Source of the DNA: Spirogloea muscicola
Lineage: Eukaryota > Streptophyta > Zygnematophyceae > Spirogloeales > Spirogloeaceae
Assembly: GCA_009602725.1 (NCBI GenBank)
Contig: WELB01000085.1
Location: 385,943 to 405,890 of the forward strand
Direction of reading: 5' to 3'
DNA length: 19,948 bases
This document shows positions 10,114 through 19,948 of the stretch, one piece after another. The position numbers were made by a program, and so were the translations under genes. Each line of letters starts with the position of its first letter. The stretch's first letter is position 1. The notes under the pieces are model-generated. The model was given only the letters and a program-made list of their open reading frames with translations, was not told where the DNA came from and did no database searches.

Positions 10114-10191
10114 GTGATCCATCCTCCCCCTGATCTGACATAGAATCTTCCGACCCCTTTGTAGCTGCTACACGCTTGTAGGCCCCTCCGA

Positions 10192-10259
10192 ACCTTTGTC
10201 AATTCTTTTTGGGCTGGCTTTTCGCAGCCATTGCCCCCATTGGGAGTGCCACTTCTTCC
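10192..10259 (+). repeat. Degenerate dispersed repeat, copy 3
   Basis: This reads ACCTTTGTCAATTCTTTTTG, then GGCTGGCTTTTCGCAGCC and TTGGGAGTGCCACTTCTTCC, aligning with 9631-9699 with scattered substitutions. It lies just after the retroelement fragment, so the fragment is bracketed by two direct copies about 560 bp apart. Confidence 0.7.
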
Positions 10260-10319
10260 CTTTCGGCCCCTTAAATTTTGTGGTTTTTTTTGAATAAAGA
10301 AACATCTACAAAGGGTCCT

Positions 10320-10395
10320 TTCCAATTTTTCAGAAACAGCTCTGTTTGAGCTGCTTTTTCACAGCCCTCGTCCCTTTGATGAGCCATTTTCCTTT
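10320..10395 (+). repeat. Degenerate dispersed repeat, copy 4 (most diverged)
   Basis: The segments GAGCTGCTTTTTCACAGCCC and TTTGATGAGCCATTTTCC keep the order and spacing of copies 2 and 3, with more substitutions. Confidence 0.5.
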
Positions 10396-10454
10396 CTTTG
10401 CCCTTTGAAACGAAACAGCTCATCCAATCTTGCAAGGACAGTGTTTGGCCGTTC

Positions 10455-10526
10455 TCTTGCAGGCCCTTCATTAGCACCTTCTTCATTAGCGTGCTGGGCG
10501 CATTCTGACCAAGGCCACCGGCCTCA
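10455..10526 (+). repeat. Second dispersed repeat, copy 2
   Basis: This contains TTGCAGGCCCTTCATTAGC and GTGCTGGGCGCATTCTGACC, then AAGGCCACCGGCCTC. It aligns with 9398-9458. Confidence 0.55.
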
Positions 10527-11082
10527 ACATTCAAAAAGAGAGATGTTCTTCCAATTTCACCAGTAGAAGAAAGAGAGGGCGATGGCTGTGATTGGCCAGC
10601 CCAGATGAGGTATGAATGCAAATGAAGTATCACCGGGTACGCGACGCTGCGAGGGAGCTCGCGACTGTTCCAGAGGCGCCGCGTGTCTACTCGACCCGGG
10701 CGAAGCCGGGGGGGGGGGTTTGCTTTTGACATCTCCAGCTACTCTAGCGGTGGCCCGCCAGAGCTGGAGGCGCCACAGGCACATGGCAGAGATTCGCGGG
10801 GGACTTGCTGCCAATTCGGCCGCGCCGCCAGACCTGGCCCCGGTGGCAGCCACCTGGGCTTACTGCCATATAGGCAGCCGGAGCAGCCATATGCCAGCTC
10901 AGATTCACATTGACAAGCTCCCGACAGCCCCCACCCGCGCCGCCGCCGCCCGAACCCGCGCCGCTGCCGCGCCAGCACCAGCTCTTCCCTCTCCGCGCCC
11001 GCTCTTCCTGGCACAGCGTTAAGCCGGCTTTGCCATCCGCAAGAGCGTTGCTCGAACCCCAGGCTTGCTGCGGCCCATGCAT
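10527..11082 (+). promoter_or_regulatory. Upstream region and 5' leader of HSP101
   Basis: No gene is supported here. The part from about 10920 to the start codon is pyrimidine- and G+C-rich with CCGCC runs and looks like a 5' untranslated leader. The part around 10700 holds a run of ten G. I looked for clustered heat-shock elements (alternating nGAAn and nTTCn units) and found no convincing array within 500 bp of the start. No clear TATA box stands out. Promoter position is therefore inferred only from its place before the gene. Confidence 0.4.
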
Positions 11083-14000
11083 ATGAATCCCGACAGCTTC
11101 ACCAACAAGACCAACGAGGCGCTGCAGGCCGCGCACGGCCTCGCGGAGCAGTCCGGTCACGCCCAGATTACGCCGCTGCACATCGCCAAGGTCCTGCTCG
11201 ACGACCAGGATGGCATCTTCCGCCAGAAGGTGTCGGCGGCCGGAGGAGGGCCCGAGGCTCTGCCAAGCCTGGAGTCAGCACTCCAACAGAAGCTCCAGAA
11301 GGTCCCGTCACAGGACCCACCGCCCGACCAAGTCACAGGTCAGTGCAATGTAGCCGAAGTAGCTCACTTACAAAAACGATGTCCTGAACGGAGCCGGGAC
11401 GAGTTAGAAGGAGAGTGTCCAGCTGACAGTCTGTTCACCTCGTGGCAGAGCCTTTGCTAGTGTTCCCTGTCACCCGCATGCAATGTTCAGCTCCTCTGAC
11501 TTTGTGCGAGCTCCCTTGTGTTTATGCACTCGGCAGCTAGCAGCGCCCTCCTGAAGGCAATAAGGCATGCCCAGGGCCAGCAGAAGAAGAGGGGAGACTC
11601 CCACCTTGCAGTAGACCTGCTGCTTTCTGCCATTTTGGAGGACTCGCAGGTGGAAGCGGCAGTAAAAGATGCCAGACTGAGTCCAGCAAGAGTTAAGCAG
11701 GCCATTGAGATGGTCCGTGGAAAGGAAGGCAAAGTGCAGAGTGCCACAGGCGATACAAACTTTGAGGTAAGTTGCTCCTTCAAGAAGCCTGTGTTCAACT
11801 GGTCAAATGGCATAGCTTGGTAAAGTATGACTAAAAGAGCTGATGAAGAAATGAATTGATGATAATTGCAAATATATCTGTCGGCTAGTCTTCAATTGGG
11901 AGATGAAAGCTAGGCAATTATCGAATGAGGCGTTAAAAGCGTGACTTACTTCCTTTGTGTTGATAAATAATCAATCTGTTACAAGAGGTGACACTTCCGA
12001 AGTGCTGACTGCATCTGCTTGCTTGATTCAGGCATTACTGAAGTACGGAAGAGACCTTGTCGCAGAAGCTGCCAAGCTGGATCCAGTCATTGGACGAGAT
12101 GAGGAGATAAGAAGAGTAATAAGAATTTTGTCACGGAGGACAAAGAACAATCCTGTGCTGATTGGCGAGCCTGGCGTCGGCAAGACCGCTGTGGTTGAGG
12201 GCTTAGCTCAGCGGATTGTCCGAGGTGACGTGCCAAGGTGAGGAGTTGAGGAGATTTTGTTCTGCATGCAAAGGAGCTGGATGTAGATTCAGTCCTGGAG
12301 TATTCAGACATTACTTGCGGTCGGTGATAGGAAGTTAGAATATTGAACGCTAGCAAGTGAGTAACAGTTGCTTTGGAGATTGTACAGCTTGCCTGTAGGG
12401 AGAGTCTTCATAGTTGGCCAACATTGCCTGATTCTTCCCCTTGTATCATGCACAGCAATCTTAGCGATGTACGGGTAATTGCGCTTGATATGGGAGCTTT
12501 GGTTGCTGGAGCCAAGTATCGTGGAGAGTTTGAAGAAAGGCTGAAGGCTGTCCTTAAGGAGGTTGAAGAAGCCAAGGGACAAGTGATTCTCTTCATTGAT
12601 GAGATCCACTTGGTGCTTGGAGCTGGTAAGTGCTCCCAGCTCTTTGCATTAGGATTCAGGTATCTTGTTGGAGTGACATACCTGAAACAGAACAGTGCCT
12701 TGAAGGAATCTTCCCTCTGAGCACACATTGTTGGGGCACGCCTGAATCCATTGGATGCCTGATAATGCTCGGTTATTGGACACGATTACCAGGTGCATAA
12801 GCTGATGAAGTACTTCAGTCCACATGACTTAGTACATGCAATGCGCACATATTGTTGCAGTACGGGGATAGCAAGTGCTGGCTGACAAGAGTCTTCCACC
12901 TCCTGCTTTTTTGCAGGGAAAGCAGAGGGATCCATGGATGCTGCAAATTTGTTAAAACCAATGCTTGCAAGAGGGAAATTGCGCTGCATCGGCGCGACAA
13001 CACTGGACGAGTATCGCAAGCACGTGGAAAAGGATGCCGCCTTTGAGAGACGCTTCCAGCAAGTGTATGTGAAAGAGCCCAGTGTCTACGACGCAATCAC
13101 TATACTTCGTGGTTTGAAGGAAAAGTATGAAGGGCATCATGGTGTCCGTATCATGGACAGGGCTCTTGTCATTGCAGCGCAGCTATCGGCCAGATACATC
13201 ACAGGTAAGCTGAGGCGATCATGTATCAACCAAACTCTTTGACATCATTGAACTTAGCAGTAACAACTATGCATACCACGACATCATGCCTGTTCCTTCT
13301 CGTTATGATTAGAATCTCTAACGAAACTCTGGAGACATTTGCTGCAGGTCGGCATTTACCAGACAAGGCCATTGATCTTGTGGATGAGGCATGTGCTAAC
13401 GTGCGAGTGCAGCTAGACAGCCAACCAGAAGAGATAGATAACTTGGAGCGTCGACGTATCCAGCTGGAGGTTGAGCTGCATGCCCTAGAGAAGGAGAAAG
13501 ATAAGGCCAGTCAAGCTCGCTTGAAAGAGGTACTGTCACAGTATGCTGTTATGAGGACATGGCATGTCTTGAATTTGATAAACAAGGATATGTATAGACA
13601 AATCTTCCAGACAAATCTTCCAACAATTGAATCTTGCAGTGTCGAATGCGCACTTGAAGAGCCTGTTGCTCTGCGTTTTAAGTATGCACCACATTCTGCC
13701 ACGTACACATTCGCCAACTTTATATGATTGTTCAGTTAGTCCTTTCTCAGACATTAAGAGGATATTGTGCATTGTGATGTGGTTCTCAGGTGCACCTGGA
13801 GCTTGTTGACTTGAGGGAGCAGCTGCAGCCTCTTCAAGCCAAGTATCAAAATGAGAAGCAACGCATTGATGAGCTCAGGCGCCTGAAGCAGAGACGAGAA
13901 GAGCTCCTGATATCTCTGCAAGAATCAGAGAGGAGAATGGATCTAGCTCGTGTTGCTGATATCAAGTATGGAGCACTCCTTGAAATGAGGAGGCCATAAA

Positions 14001-15988
14001 AAGGATGGAAAAGGCTACTAATGAAGATGTCATGCTGACTGAAGTTGTGAAACCAGAGCACATTGCTGAGGTTAGCCACTAACGACCAACAGAAGCAACA
14101 AAATGTTTTAGGCTGAGGATAATCTTGTCATTTCGAATATGGAGATACTCAACAAAATTCTCTGGATGCACGTGTGTGCCCATTGTCGCTTAGCAGCGAG
14201 TATACTTTGGAGCTGAATTTGTCAATAAACCTCTTTGTGATGCAGGTCGTCAGCAAGTGGACAGGCATTCCTGTCACAAGGTTAGGTCAGGACGAGAAGG
14301 AGCGTCTGCTTGCTCTAGCTGAGCGACTGCATCAGCGAGTCGTGGGCCAGAACGAAGCAGTGGAGGTGAGGAACAAGCTCCAAGACGATCAGTCTCTGTC
14401 TGCCTTGACCCTTGTAGATAGCTTGTGATGTTACCAAGAGCTGGCACGACCTTCAGCCTCAGTCGTGCATGATATTTTGGCTGGGTAGTATTTCTGACTT
14501 TTTCTAGATACGATTACTAAGCTAACATATCTTCAGATCTAATCCACTGATGTCTGTTGGTGACTTCTGTGGTGCAGGCGGTATCTGAGGCAGTCTTGCG
14601 GTCGCGTGCTGGCTTAGGTCGTCCTGGTCAACCAGTCGGCTCCTTCCTGTTCCTGGGTCCTACGGGAGTTGGCAAAACGGAGCTTGCCAAGGCACTGGCA
14701 GAACAATTATTTGACGACCAGAACCAGCTTGTCAGGATAGATATGACAGAGTACATGGAGCAACATTCAGTCGCTCGGTTGATTGGAGCTCCACCTGGGT
14801 AATTACTGGCACCTTTGAATACAATCAAGAGCCTGCATTACCAGTTTTCTTCTAAGCATTTCGACTAGTGGAAGTGTTGATTGCTTCCTGCTATTGCATA
14901 GCAAGTGAGATGCTGACTCCTTGCCGCTTGTGTGCAGGTATGTTGGACATGAAGAAGGAGGACAACTTACTGAAGCTGTGAGGAGACGTCCCTACAGTGT
15001 CATCCTGCTTGATGAAGTGGAGAAAGCGCATCAGGCAATCTGGAACATCCTGCTACAAGTGCTTGATGATGGCCGCCTCACGGACGGTCTTGGCCGGACA
15101 GTCGACTTCTCGAATACTGTGGTTATCTTGACCTCCAACTTAGGTGCTGAGTACCTACTGGGCGCCCTGGAAGGCAAAGTCAGCATGGACGTGGCGAAGC
15201 AGAAGGTCATGCAGGAGGTAGGTGACTGTGCATGGAAGACTGAATAATACAATACTTGACATTACCACAGTAAGACTTGCGACTCCCTCGCTGGTTGACA
15301 CAGCTTGACACAGTCTCGTTCGAATATGATTGTGGCTAGACTTCCTACTAATACATCGCAAGGTGAAACTGCTGGCAGGTGCGACGACACTTCAGACCTG
15401 AGCTGTTGAACAGGCTGGATGAGCTCGTCATCTTCCAGCCTCTCTTGCGGTATCAGCTCCGCCAAGTTGCACGCATGCAGATGAAGGAAGTTGCCAACCG
15501 GCTGGTTGAGCACGGCGTTGCCTTGGTTGTGACGGATGCGGCTCTCGACTTGGTCTTGGAGGAGGCATATGATCCTGTAAGTCCAAAGTCCAACACTTTG
15601 TGTCAGGTCGCTATGTGAACACGAGATCTGCTCATACTTTGTAGGATGCAATGGCTGTACCTCGTAGGCTGTAACTGACCTGTATTTCATCCGATTCCAG
15701 GTGTATGGTGCTCGCCCACTCCGACGATGGTTGGAGAAGAAGGTGGTGACGCAGCTGTCCAAGCTGCTGGTGCAGGGTCTCATCGATGAGAACTCCACAG
15801 TGAACATCGATGCAGGCCATAATCACGAGCTATCATTCAGGGTGGTCAAGAACGGCGGCCTGCATGGTGGCAAGAGTCCTGACTTGATCTCGCCCACCAA
15901 GGAGGCAGCAGAGAAGGCCCTGAAGAAGGCAAAGCTTGAAGACCACTTCAGCAGTGGGGTAGACCTGGAAGATGACATGGTCGATTGA
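11083..15988 (+). CDS. HSP101: HSP101/ClpB AAA+ disaggregase, cytosolic type, 12 exons, one apparent frameshift
   Basis: Exons are 11083-11338, 11537-11766, 12032-12237, 12456-12625, 12917-13204, 13348-13529, 13790-14070, 14246-14365, 14578-14798, 14938-15217, 15379-15576 and 15701-15988, all with GT-AG borders. With one missing base restored in count, the protein is 906 aa, close to plant HSP101 (about 910). The start [14 protein letters not shown] matches plant HSP101; an ATG two codons earlier (11077) is an alternative. Visible are the Clp N domain (about 1-145), Walker A GEPGVGKT (207-214), pore loop KYRG (251-254), Walker B ILFIDE (to 280), the coiled-coil M domain (about 400-520), second Walker A GPTGVGKT (605-612), pore loop YVG (653-655), second Walker B VILLDE (to 678) and an acidic tail. 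The lack of a transit peptide and the plant-cytosolic sequence type place it in cytosol or nucleus. The hexamer threads aggregated proteins with HSP70 help and gives heat tolerance. In exon 7 the reading frame breaks after Glu509. Confidence 0.96.
13985..13987 (+). other. HSP101: Apparent 1-nt deletion (frameshift) in HSP101 exon 7
   Basis: Up to GAA at 13982-13984 the exon follows HSP101 (DIKYGALLE). Read on, it gives Met-Arg-Arg-Pro and TAA at 13997-13999. Moving one base restores the conserved continuation from GAG at 13987 ([20 protein letters not shown], then VKPEHIAE) to the donor at 14071. Plant HSP101 has one residue (Val or similar) between the two glutamates, so one base is missing rather than two added. 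No intron borders fit. Confidence 0.88.
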
Positions 15989-17158
15989 GTGCACAAAGTG
16001 GCGTAAATTCCTGATATAGGTGTCATGGCCATGAGGAAGCTTAGATTTTTGCATAGTGGCCTTTCTACGGAGGTGGTTCCTGGCACAGTAGTGGACCCTA
16101 TGTCCGTGTGTCCACTCCTTGGCCACATGTAGTTGAAAAGGACAGGTATGACAGTCATGTAGTCTTAGACTTGATAACCATCACAAGCAGTGATGTTGAG
16201 ATGGCACTGTCCTCTTCTCATCCTCTTGACTTCTTGCAAGGAGTAAGGTAGTTCCTCTTCATCCTCCAGTACATATGGCCACATGTACAATGCAACCTCA
16301 AGGTGCAGATTCAGGAATGTTGTAAAGTACATACTTTTTCAGAAACACTAATAAGAATGCACAAGCTCTACTGCTCTTCAACATCCCTAGTATCACCTGC
16401 CCTTCGCAGTACATGGGAAAATTGTTGAGTCGAAGCACACCACTTGCAGTACACTGAAGAATTGACTCATCGAGTAGAAACACACCTGTTATTGGTTAAT
16501 CAAGTCGAGCGATTTAGACTATTACGATATTTATTTTTATGAGCAAACACCAAGAAACAGCAGCTAATAACTTACTGACAATGACCGCATGATGAACTTG
16601 ACTACCTTGATAATGTACTGCTCCTTAAGTTTCTGCTCCTAAACCCAAAATACATTGTACATTGTCCTTCACAAACCTCTCATCTTAGAAACACAGACAT
16701 TGTAATGGCCTCTATGCAGGAAGAAACGGATATGTCTGTTCCCATGCTACGGACACAGCATGGTGCAGACACCGTAAGGGCCTCTGTGCAAGGAAAGAAA
16801 AGAATGTCTGTTATCATGCTATTAACAGCTCCAAAGAATGTGTATAATTTGACATATGTGGTGTCTAGCTGCTTTGAGAGTATATGGAGCTGGATAATCT
16901 GTAATCTACTTCTGGGGAAATTCTGCACTGCACAGTCTTCGGACGATCTATATACCGTTCTCTGCAGTACTGCTTGACCAATAGCGACTCCATGTGACAA
17001 TGCTCAATGACTCCTATATGAATTGCGATAGTGTTTACCATTCATTTTTTGTGTCTCATGGCCTACTGCTGTGCATCAGCTCTGCAATTGTTACTAGATG
17101 CTTTGCGCCATACTGATACTGTTATTTTCTGTGGACCTGCAAAAGTGCCCGTCCAGCT
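15989..17158. other. Convergent intergenic region between HSP101 and CCD
   Basis: This holds the 3' untranslated regions of two genes that face each other. No open frame resembles a protein. TGTAA, the usual polyadenylation signal of green algae, occurs on the + strand near 16701 and 16899, which would imply a 3' UTR of 700-900 nt for HSP101; these are only candidates. A 72-bp imperfect tandem duplication lies at 16695-16812. Confidence 0.6.
16695..16812 (+). repeat. Imperfect 72-bp tandem duplication (about 1.6 copies)
   Basis: The first unit begins AGACATTGTAATGGCCTCTA and the second (from 16767) AGACACCGTAAGGGCCTCTG. Both continue through TGCA(A)GGAA and ATGTCTGTT to CATGCTA. The match is roughly 80 percent over some 50 bp. 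It lies in the HSP101-CCD intergenic region. Confidence 0.75.
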
Positions 17159-19948
17159 CTAAGCTACTGAACCAGCAGGTATGAAGCTAGCATGGAAGCC
17201 AAATGGCACGCGTTGTGGCAGCCGAAGACGAGCAGTAGGTGCACCGCCCATGTTCTGCGCATCAACAATGACAACCTCTGACTCTCCAAGCTCCTTGTCG
17301 AAACCATATGTCACCAGCCATCCGTCATCCTCGGCAGTGGCGCCCTCCGCCGGCACAAAGACAGCCTCGGAGCAACACCGCCCCGGCCCAAGGTTGTGCA
17401 GCTCCACCTTGACTGGTGTGCTATCGCTAGCGTCCTGTGGTAAGTGGAACTTTGCCAGTGACCCAAATGTCGGGAGCCCCTCCTGTGCCGTTGCCCCTCG
17501 ATCCACAACGATTGCATACCCGTACCTAATAACCACCAGACAGTGGAAACAGCATGAGGCTATGTCACATCAATGTCTAGAGGCAGCGCTCGGCCAAGAC
17601 GATAACCCTTGCAGAAGGATGCGGCACAAAGTTGGACCCTGGGCACAGCGTGCTCACTTGTTCTTCTGGCCCCTGTACGCGTCGTTCACACGGGGGTTCT
17701 CGTAGGACATGCCCTCAGTGAGAACACGCTCCCTAACAGCCCCCGTGCGCAGGTTAAGCCGCCATTCGTGCAGATGAGTGAACGACGTGCTCTGAGGGTT
17801 TATGTAACCCTCTGCAAGATACTGCTCCCATGTGAGGCCCCGCGGTGGTCGCAGCATTGGCTTCATCTGCCGGCAAGCATGCAGCACAACCTCCTCGCCA
17901 TCTGCCCACGACAGTCCAGTGCCACATGTGACATTCGCCAATCTTTTACATGATTCTGCAATGTCTGTCAGGCAAGTGCCTCCTTTAAGAAACAGGAAAT
18001 GTAGGCAACAAAGAAAAGTGGAGATGGGCGGGTTGGTGTGTGAAGCTGCTAAATTATTGAATATTGGAGCAAGCAAGTCGACAAGATGAGAAGTGGGAGG
18101 GAGGAGGTGAGTTGAGACACTCACCATCATACGCGTTCAATGTGTGGAAGACGTACGACGTCTCGACATCGAACCACTTGACAGAGGCTGCGGCGCCAAA
18201 GCGCGGCATGACACCGATGCGGGCGGGCGCAGCAGCGTCGAACGAGATCAGATCGCCGCCGCCTCGGAGAGCGCGCTGGGGGTCAATGGTCAGCGGCAGG
18301 TCCATAATGATGGTGTGGCGGCTTGTGATGGCAAAGTCGTGCATCATGGACGCCCGGCCCACGTCCAGTGGCGCCTTGTGCACCAGGCGACCATCCTTAG
18401 ATACAACACCCACCGTGCAGTACGGCGGCAGGACGCTGTAACCGAAGAACACCATGTCCCCTGCCAAAACAAGTCAGCAGAGTGTCAGCTTCAGCAGCAA
18501 AGGTATGATGTTCTTCCCAGCCACACAAGACAAAAGCCTCATCTCCGATGCTAAAGAATATGATGTAGGTGGGGGCAGCTGCGCAAGGGCCCTTTGCAGC
18601 ACAGACCTGTGATGGGGTCCACCTTGGGATGGACCGTGAAGGCAAAGTCCAGCTTCCCGCCAAAGGTAACGGGGCCCACGGTCTCCAGCCCGGGCATGGT
18701 CACCTAGCCAAATGGCAAACAACTATCCTAAGAGCCACTTAATATGTTCTCTCACACTGCTATGGTGAATGGTGCAGAATTTTCAATCGGCTGCAGCACA
18801 CCCGTGGCAAGTGAGTGAGAGATGTTCAGTGAAACCTGCACGGGCGCCTGCGCCTCCATGAGTGCGAGCGCCTTGCCGTGATGCGCAACAATGTGTGTGT
18901 TGGAGGTGCTCTTGGCCGCGTCACCAAAACGCAGTTTGTTCAGTAGAATGCCTGCGCACCCACACCTCCTCGACACATGCGGCTCAGCCTCTGGGCCGCT
19001 TGCTCGCTCGCTTGCCCTGCCAGCTAACTTGCGCATGAGAAGGCAATCAATGTCAAGGTGGGGAAGCTACCCCACCGAGGACTGCAGAGGCACTTCACCT
19101 GCGAGAAGTGCCGGCCCATCTGCCTCGAAGGTGCCCCAGTAGATGCGGCCGCCGCGCTCCTCCTCCAACCGCAGGCCGTCGGTGCGCACAAAGCGGTTGA
19201 GGTATGTCGCGCTGCCGCCGCTCTCGAACGTCGTGGCATGCAGCATGCCGTCGCCCTCGAAGTAGTGGTACCCGACCTTGCCCAGCGGCGTCTTGCGGCT
19301 GAGCGGCGGGAAGCGGGGATTCGGGCCGTTCCTGCCAGCAGGTGCACAGAGGCCACACTCAACACCGTAAGGCTAGCGCACCTGATCGCCTGCGACGAAA
19401 GCGAGGGTAGGAACAAAGTTCAATGGTAGAACAATGGTTTCTAGAAGCAGAGGTTACAGGTTTGGATCCGTTTCTTCCTGACTCAGCACTTCTTCTTCTG
19501 AACATAACCGAGTGACACAAAGCAAAGCAAAGCGAAGCAAAGCAAAGCAGACAGTCAGCCAACACTTCCTTCTATGAAGGTAGAAGCGGGGGTCAACGTA
19601 ACGGCCCTTAAATGGATCCTGGCCTTCAATGCGAGGTGGCCATTTATTCCACGGGCGGCTCATGCACAGCACGATAGTGACTGGACCACCCACCTGACGA
19701 ACGTGCCGGCCGGGAAGCGGGCCGGGACGGAGCCGGCGACGACCTCCAGCGCCTCCGGTCCGCCGGAGAGCTCCGGGACGGGCGCCCAGTTGCCGCGCAG
19801 CACGGCGTCGTCCGCCAGCGGCTCGCTCTCGCTCAGCGCGTCGGCCAGCGCCGTGAGGCCCGCCTCGACGCTGCGCGCCACGAGCCGCCGCGCGAACTCC
19901 AGCGGGCCGCCGCCGACGACCGGCCTGGACGGCCCGCCCGTCGTGCCC
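17159..19948 (-). CDS. Carotenoid cleavage dioxygenase (RPE65/CCD/NCED family), N-terminus outside window
   Basis: Exons in transcript order are beyond 19948-19694, 19331-19099, 18951-18836, 18703-18607, 18460-18125, 17901-17658 and 17525-17159. All junctions keep phase and give 548 residues in the window. The family uses a non-haem Fe(II) held by four histidines to split carotenoid double bonds with O2, yielding apocarotenoids. All four are present in their usual contexts: VHPKVDP (18629-18631), MMHDFAIT (18339-18341), YVFHTLNAYDD (18144-18146) and FGFHASFIP (17192-17194). Other hallmarks are LRGNWAPVPE, GTFVRNGPNP, GDGMLHA, ATYLNRFVRTD, FGGKLDFAF and DDGWLVTYGFD. The C-terminal third is complete and ends in TAG. 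The N-terminal residues in the window are Gly/Ala/Arg-rich; whether a plastid transit peptide precedes them cannot be seen. The CCD1, CCD4, CCD7/8 or NCED class, and hence the substrate, cannot be decided from memory. Confidence 0.95.
19518..19549 (+). repeat. (CAAAG)n pentanucleotide microsatellite in a CCD intron
   Basis: About six units of CAAAG, one interrupted as CGAAG, lie in the intron 19332-19693 of the minus-strand CCD gene. The intron is otherwise featureless. Confidence 0.85.

Noticed and set aside
10142-10151. Heat-shock-element-like AGAATCTTCC
   Set aside because: A lone two-unit match about 930 bp from the HSP101 start, within repeat sequence, with no third unit at the right spacing.
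11083-15988. Plastid or mitochondrial ClpB isoform
   Set aside because: The protein starts directly with the plant-cytosolic HSP101 N-terminus with no room for a transit peptide in the same exon, and the sequence tracks cytosolic HSP101 throughout.
16680-17000. 106-aa open frame on the - strand
   Set aside because: It spans the 72-bp duplication, lacks splice or start context and has no family resemblance.
1-19948. CRISPR array, bacterial operons, rRNA or tRNA genes
   Set aside because: Genes are intron-split and eukaryotic; no regularly spaced identical repeats and no recognisable tRNA or rRNA sequence were seen by eye. A tRNA scan was not possible.

Overview
This is nuclear DNA from a photosynthetic eukaryote, most likely a green (chlorophyte) microalga. 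Four genes are split by short GT-AG introns of about 40-370 nt. Coding exons are G+C-rich and introns are A+T-richer. The recognisable proteins are a plant-type cytosolic HSP101/ClpB, a carotenoid cleavage dioxygenase (CCD) and a PPR-like helical-repeat protein, a combination typical of Viridiplantae. The assignment to green algae is an inference; no rRNA or organellar marker is present.

Layout. (1) About 6-1509, + strand: PPR-like gene in three in-phase exons, with an unresolved 3' end; two further spliced coding-looking blocks lie at about 2120-2440. (2) 2714 to about 8442, - strand: a large gene of at least 11 exons for a coiled-coil protein of about 1,150-1,200 aa that I do not recognise. 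It was rebuilt here by matching splice sites and reading phases, and its translation start is not resolved. (3) About 8443-10560: a repeat-rich interval with a GC-rich stretch containing one ambiguous base, degenerate dispersed repeats and the 5'-truncated C-terminus of a LINE-like reverse-transcriptase polyprotein. (4) 11083-15988, + strand: complete 12-exon HSP101, whose frame is intact except for one apparent 1-nt deletion in exon 7. (5) 15989-17158: intergenic, with a 72-bp imperfect tandem duplication. (6) 17159 to beyond 19948, - strand: CCD in seven exons, all four iron-ligand histidines present, N-terminus outside the window.

The PPR-like gene (+) converges with the coiled-coil gene (-), and HSP101 (+) converges with CCD (-). 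The coiled-coil gene and HSP101 diverge from the repeat-rich interval, so that interval holds the upstream regions of both. There is no operon, and nothing in the sequence shows that the four genes share a pathway: HSP101 is a heat-tolerance disaggregase, CCD makes apocarotenoids, PPR proteins usually act on organellar RNA, and the coiled-coil protein is structural or unknown. The points most worth checking are the HSP101 frameshift and the unrecognised coiled-coil gene.
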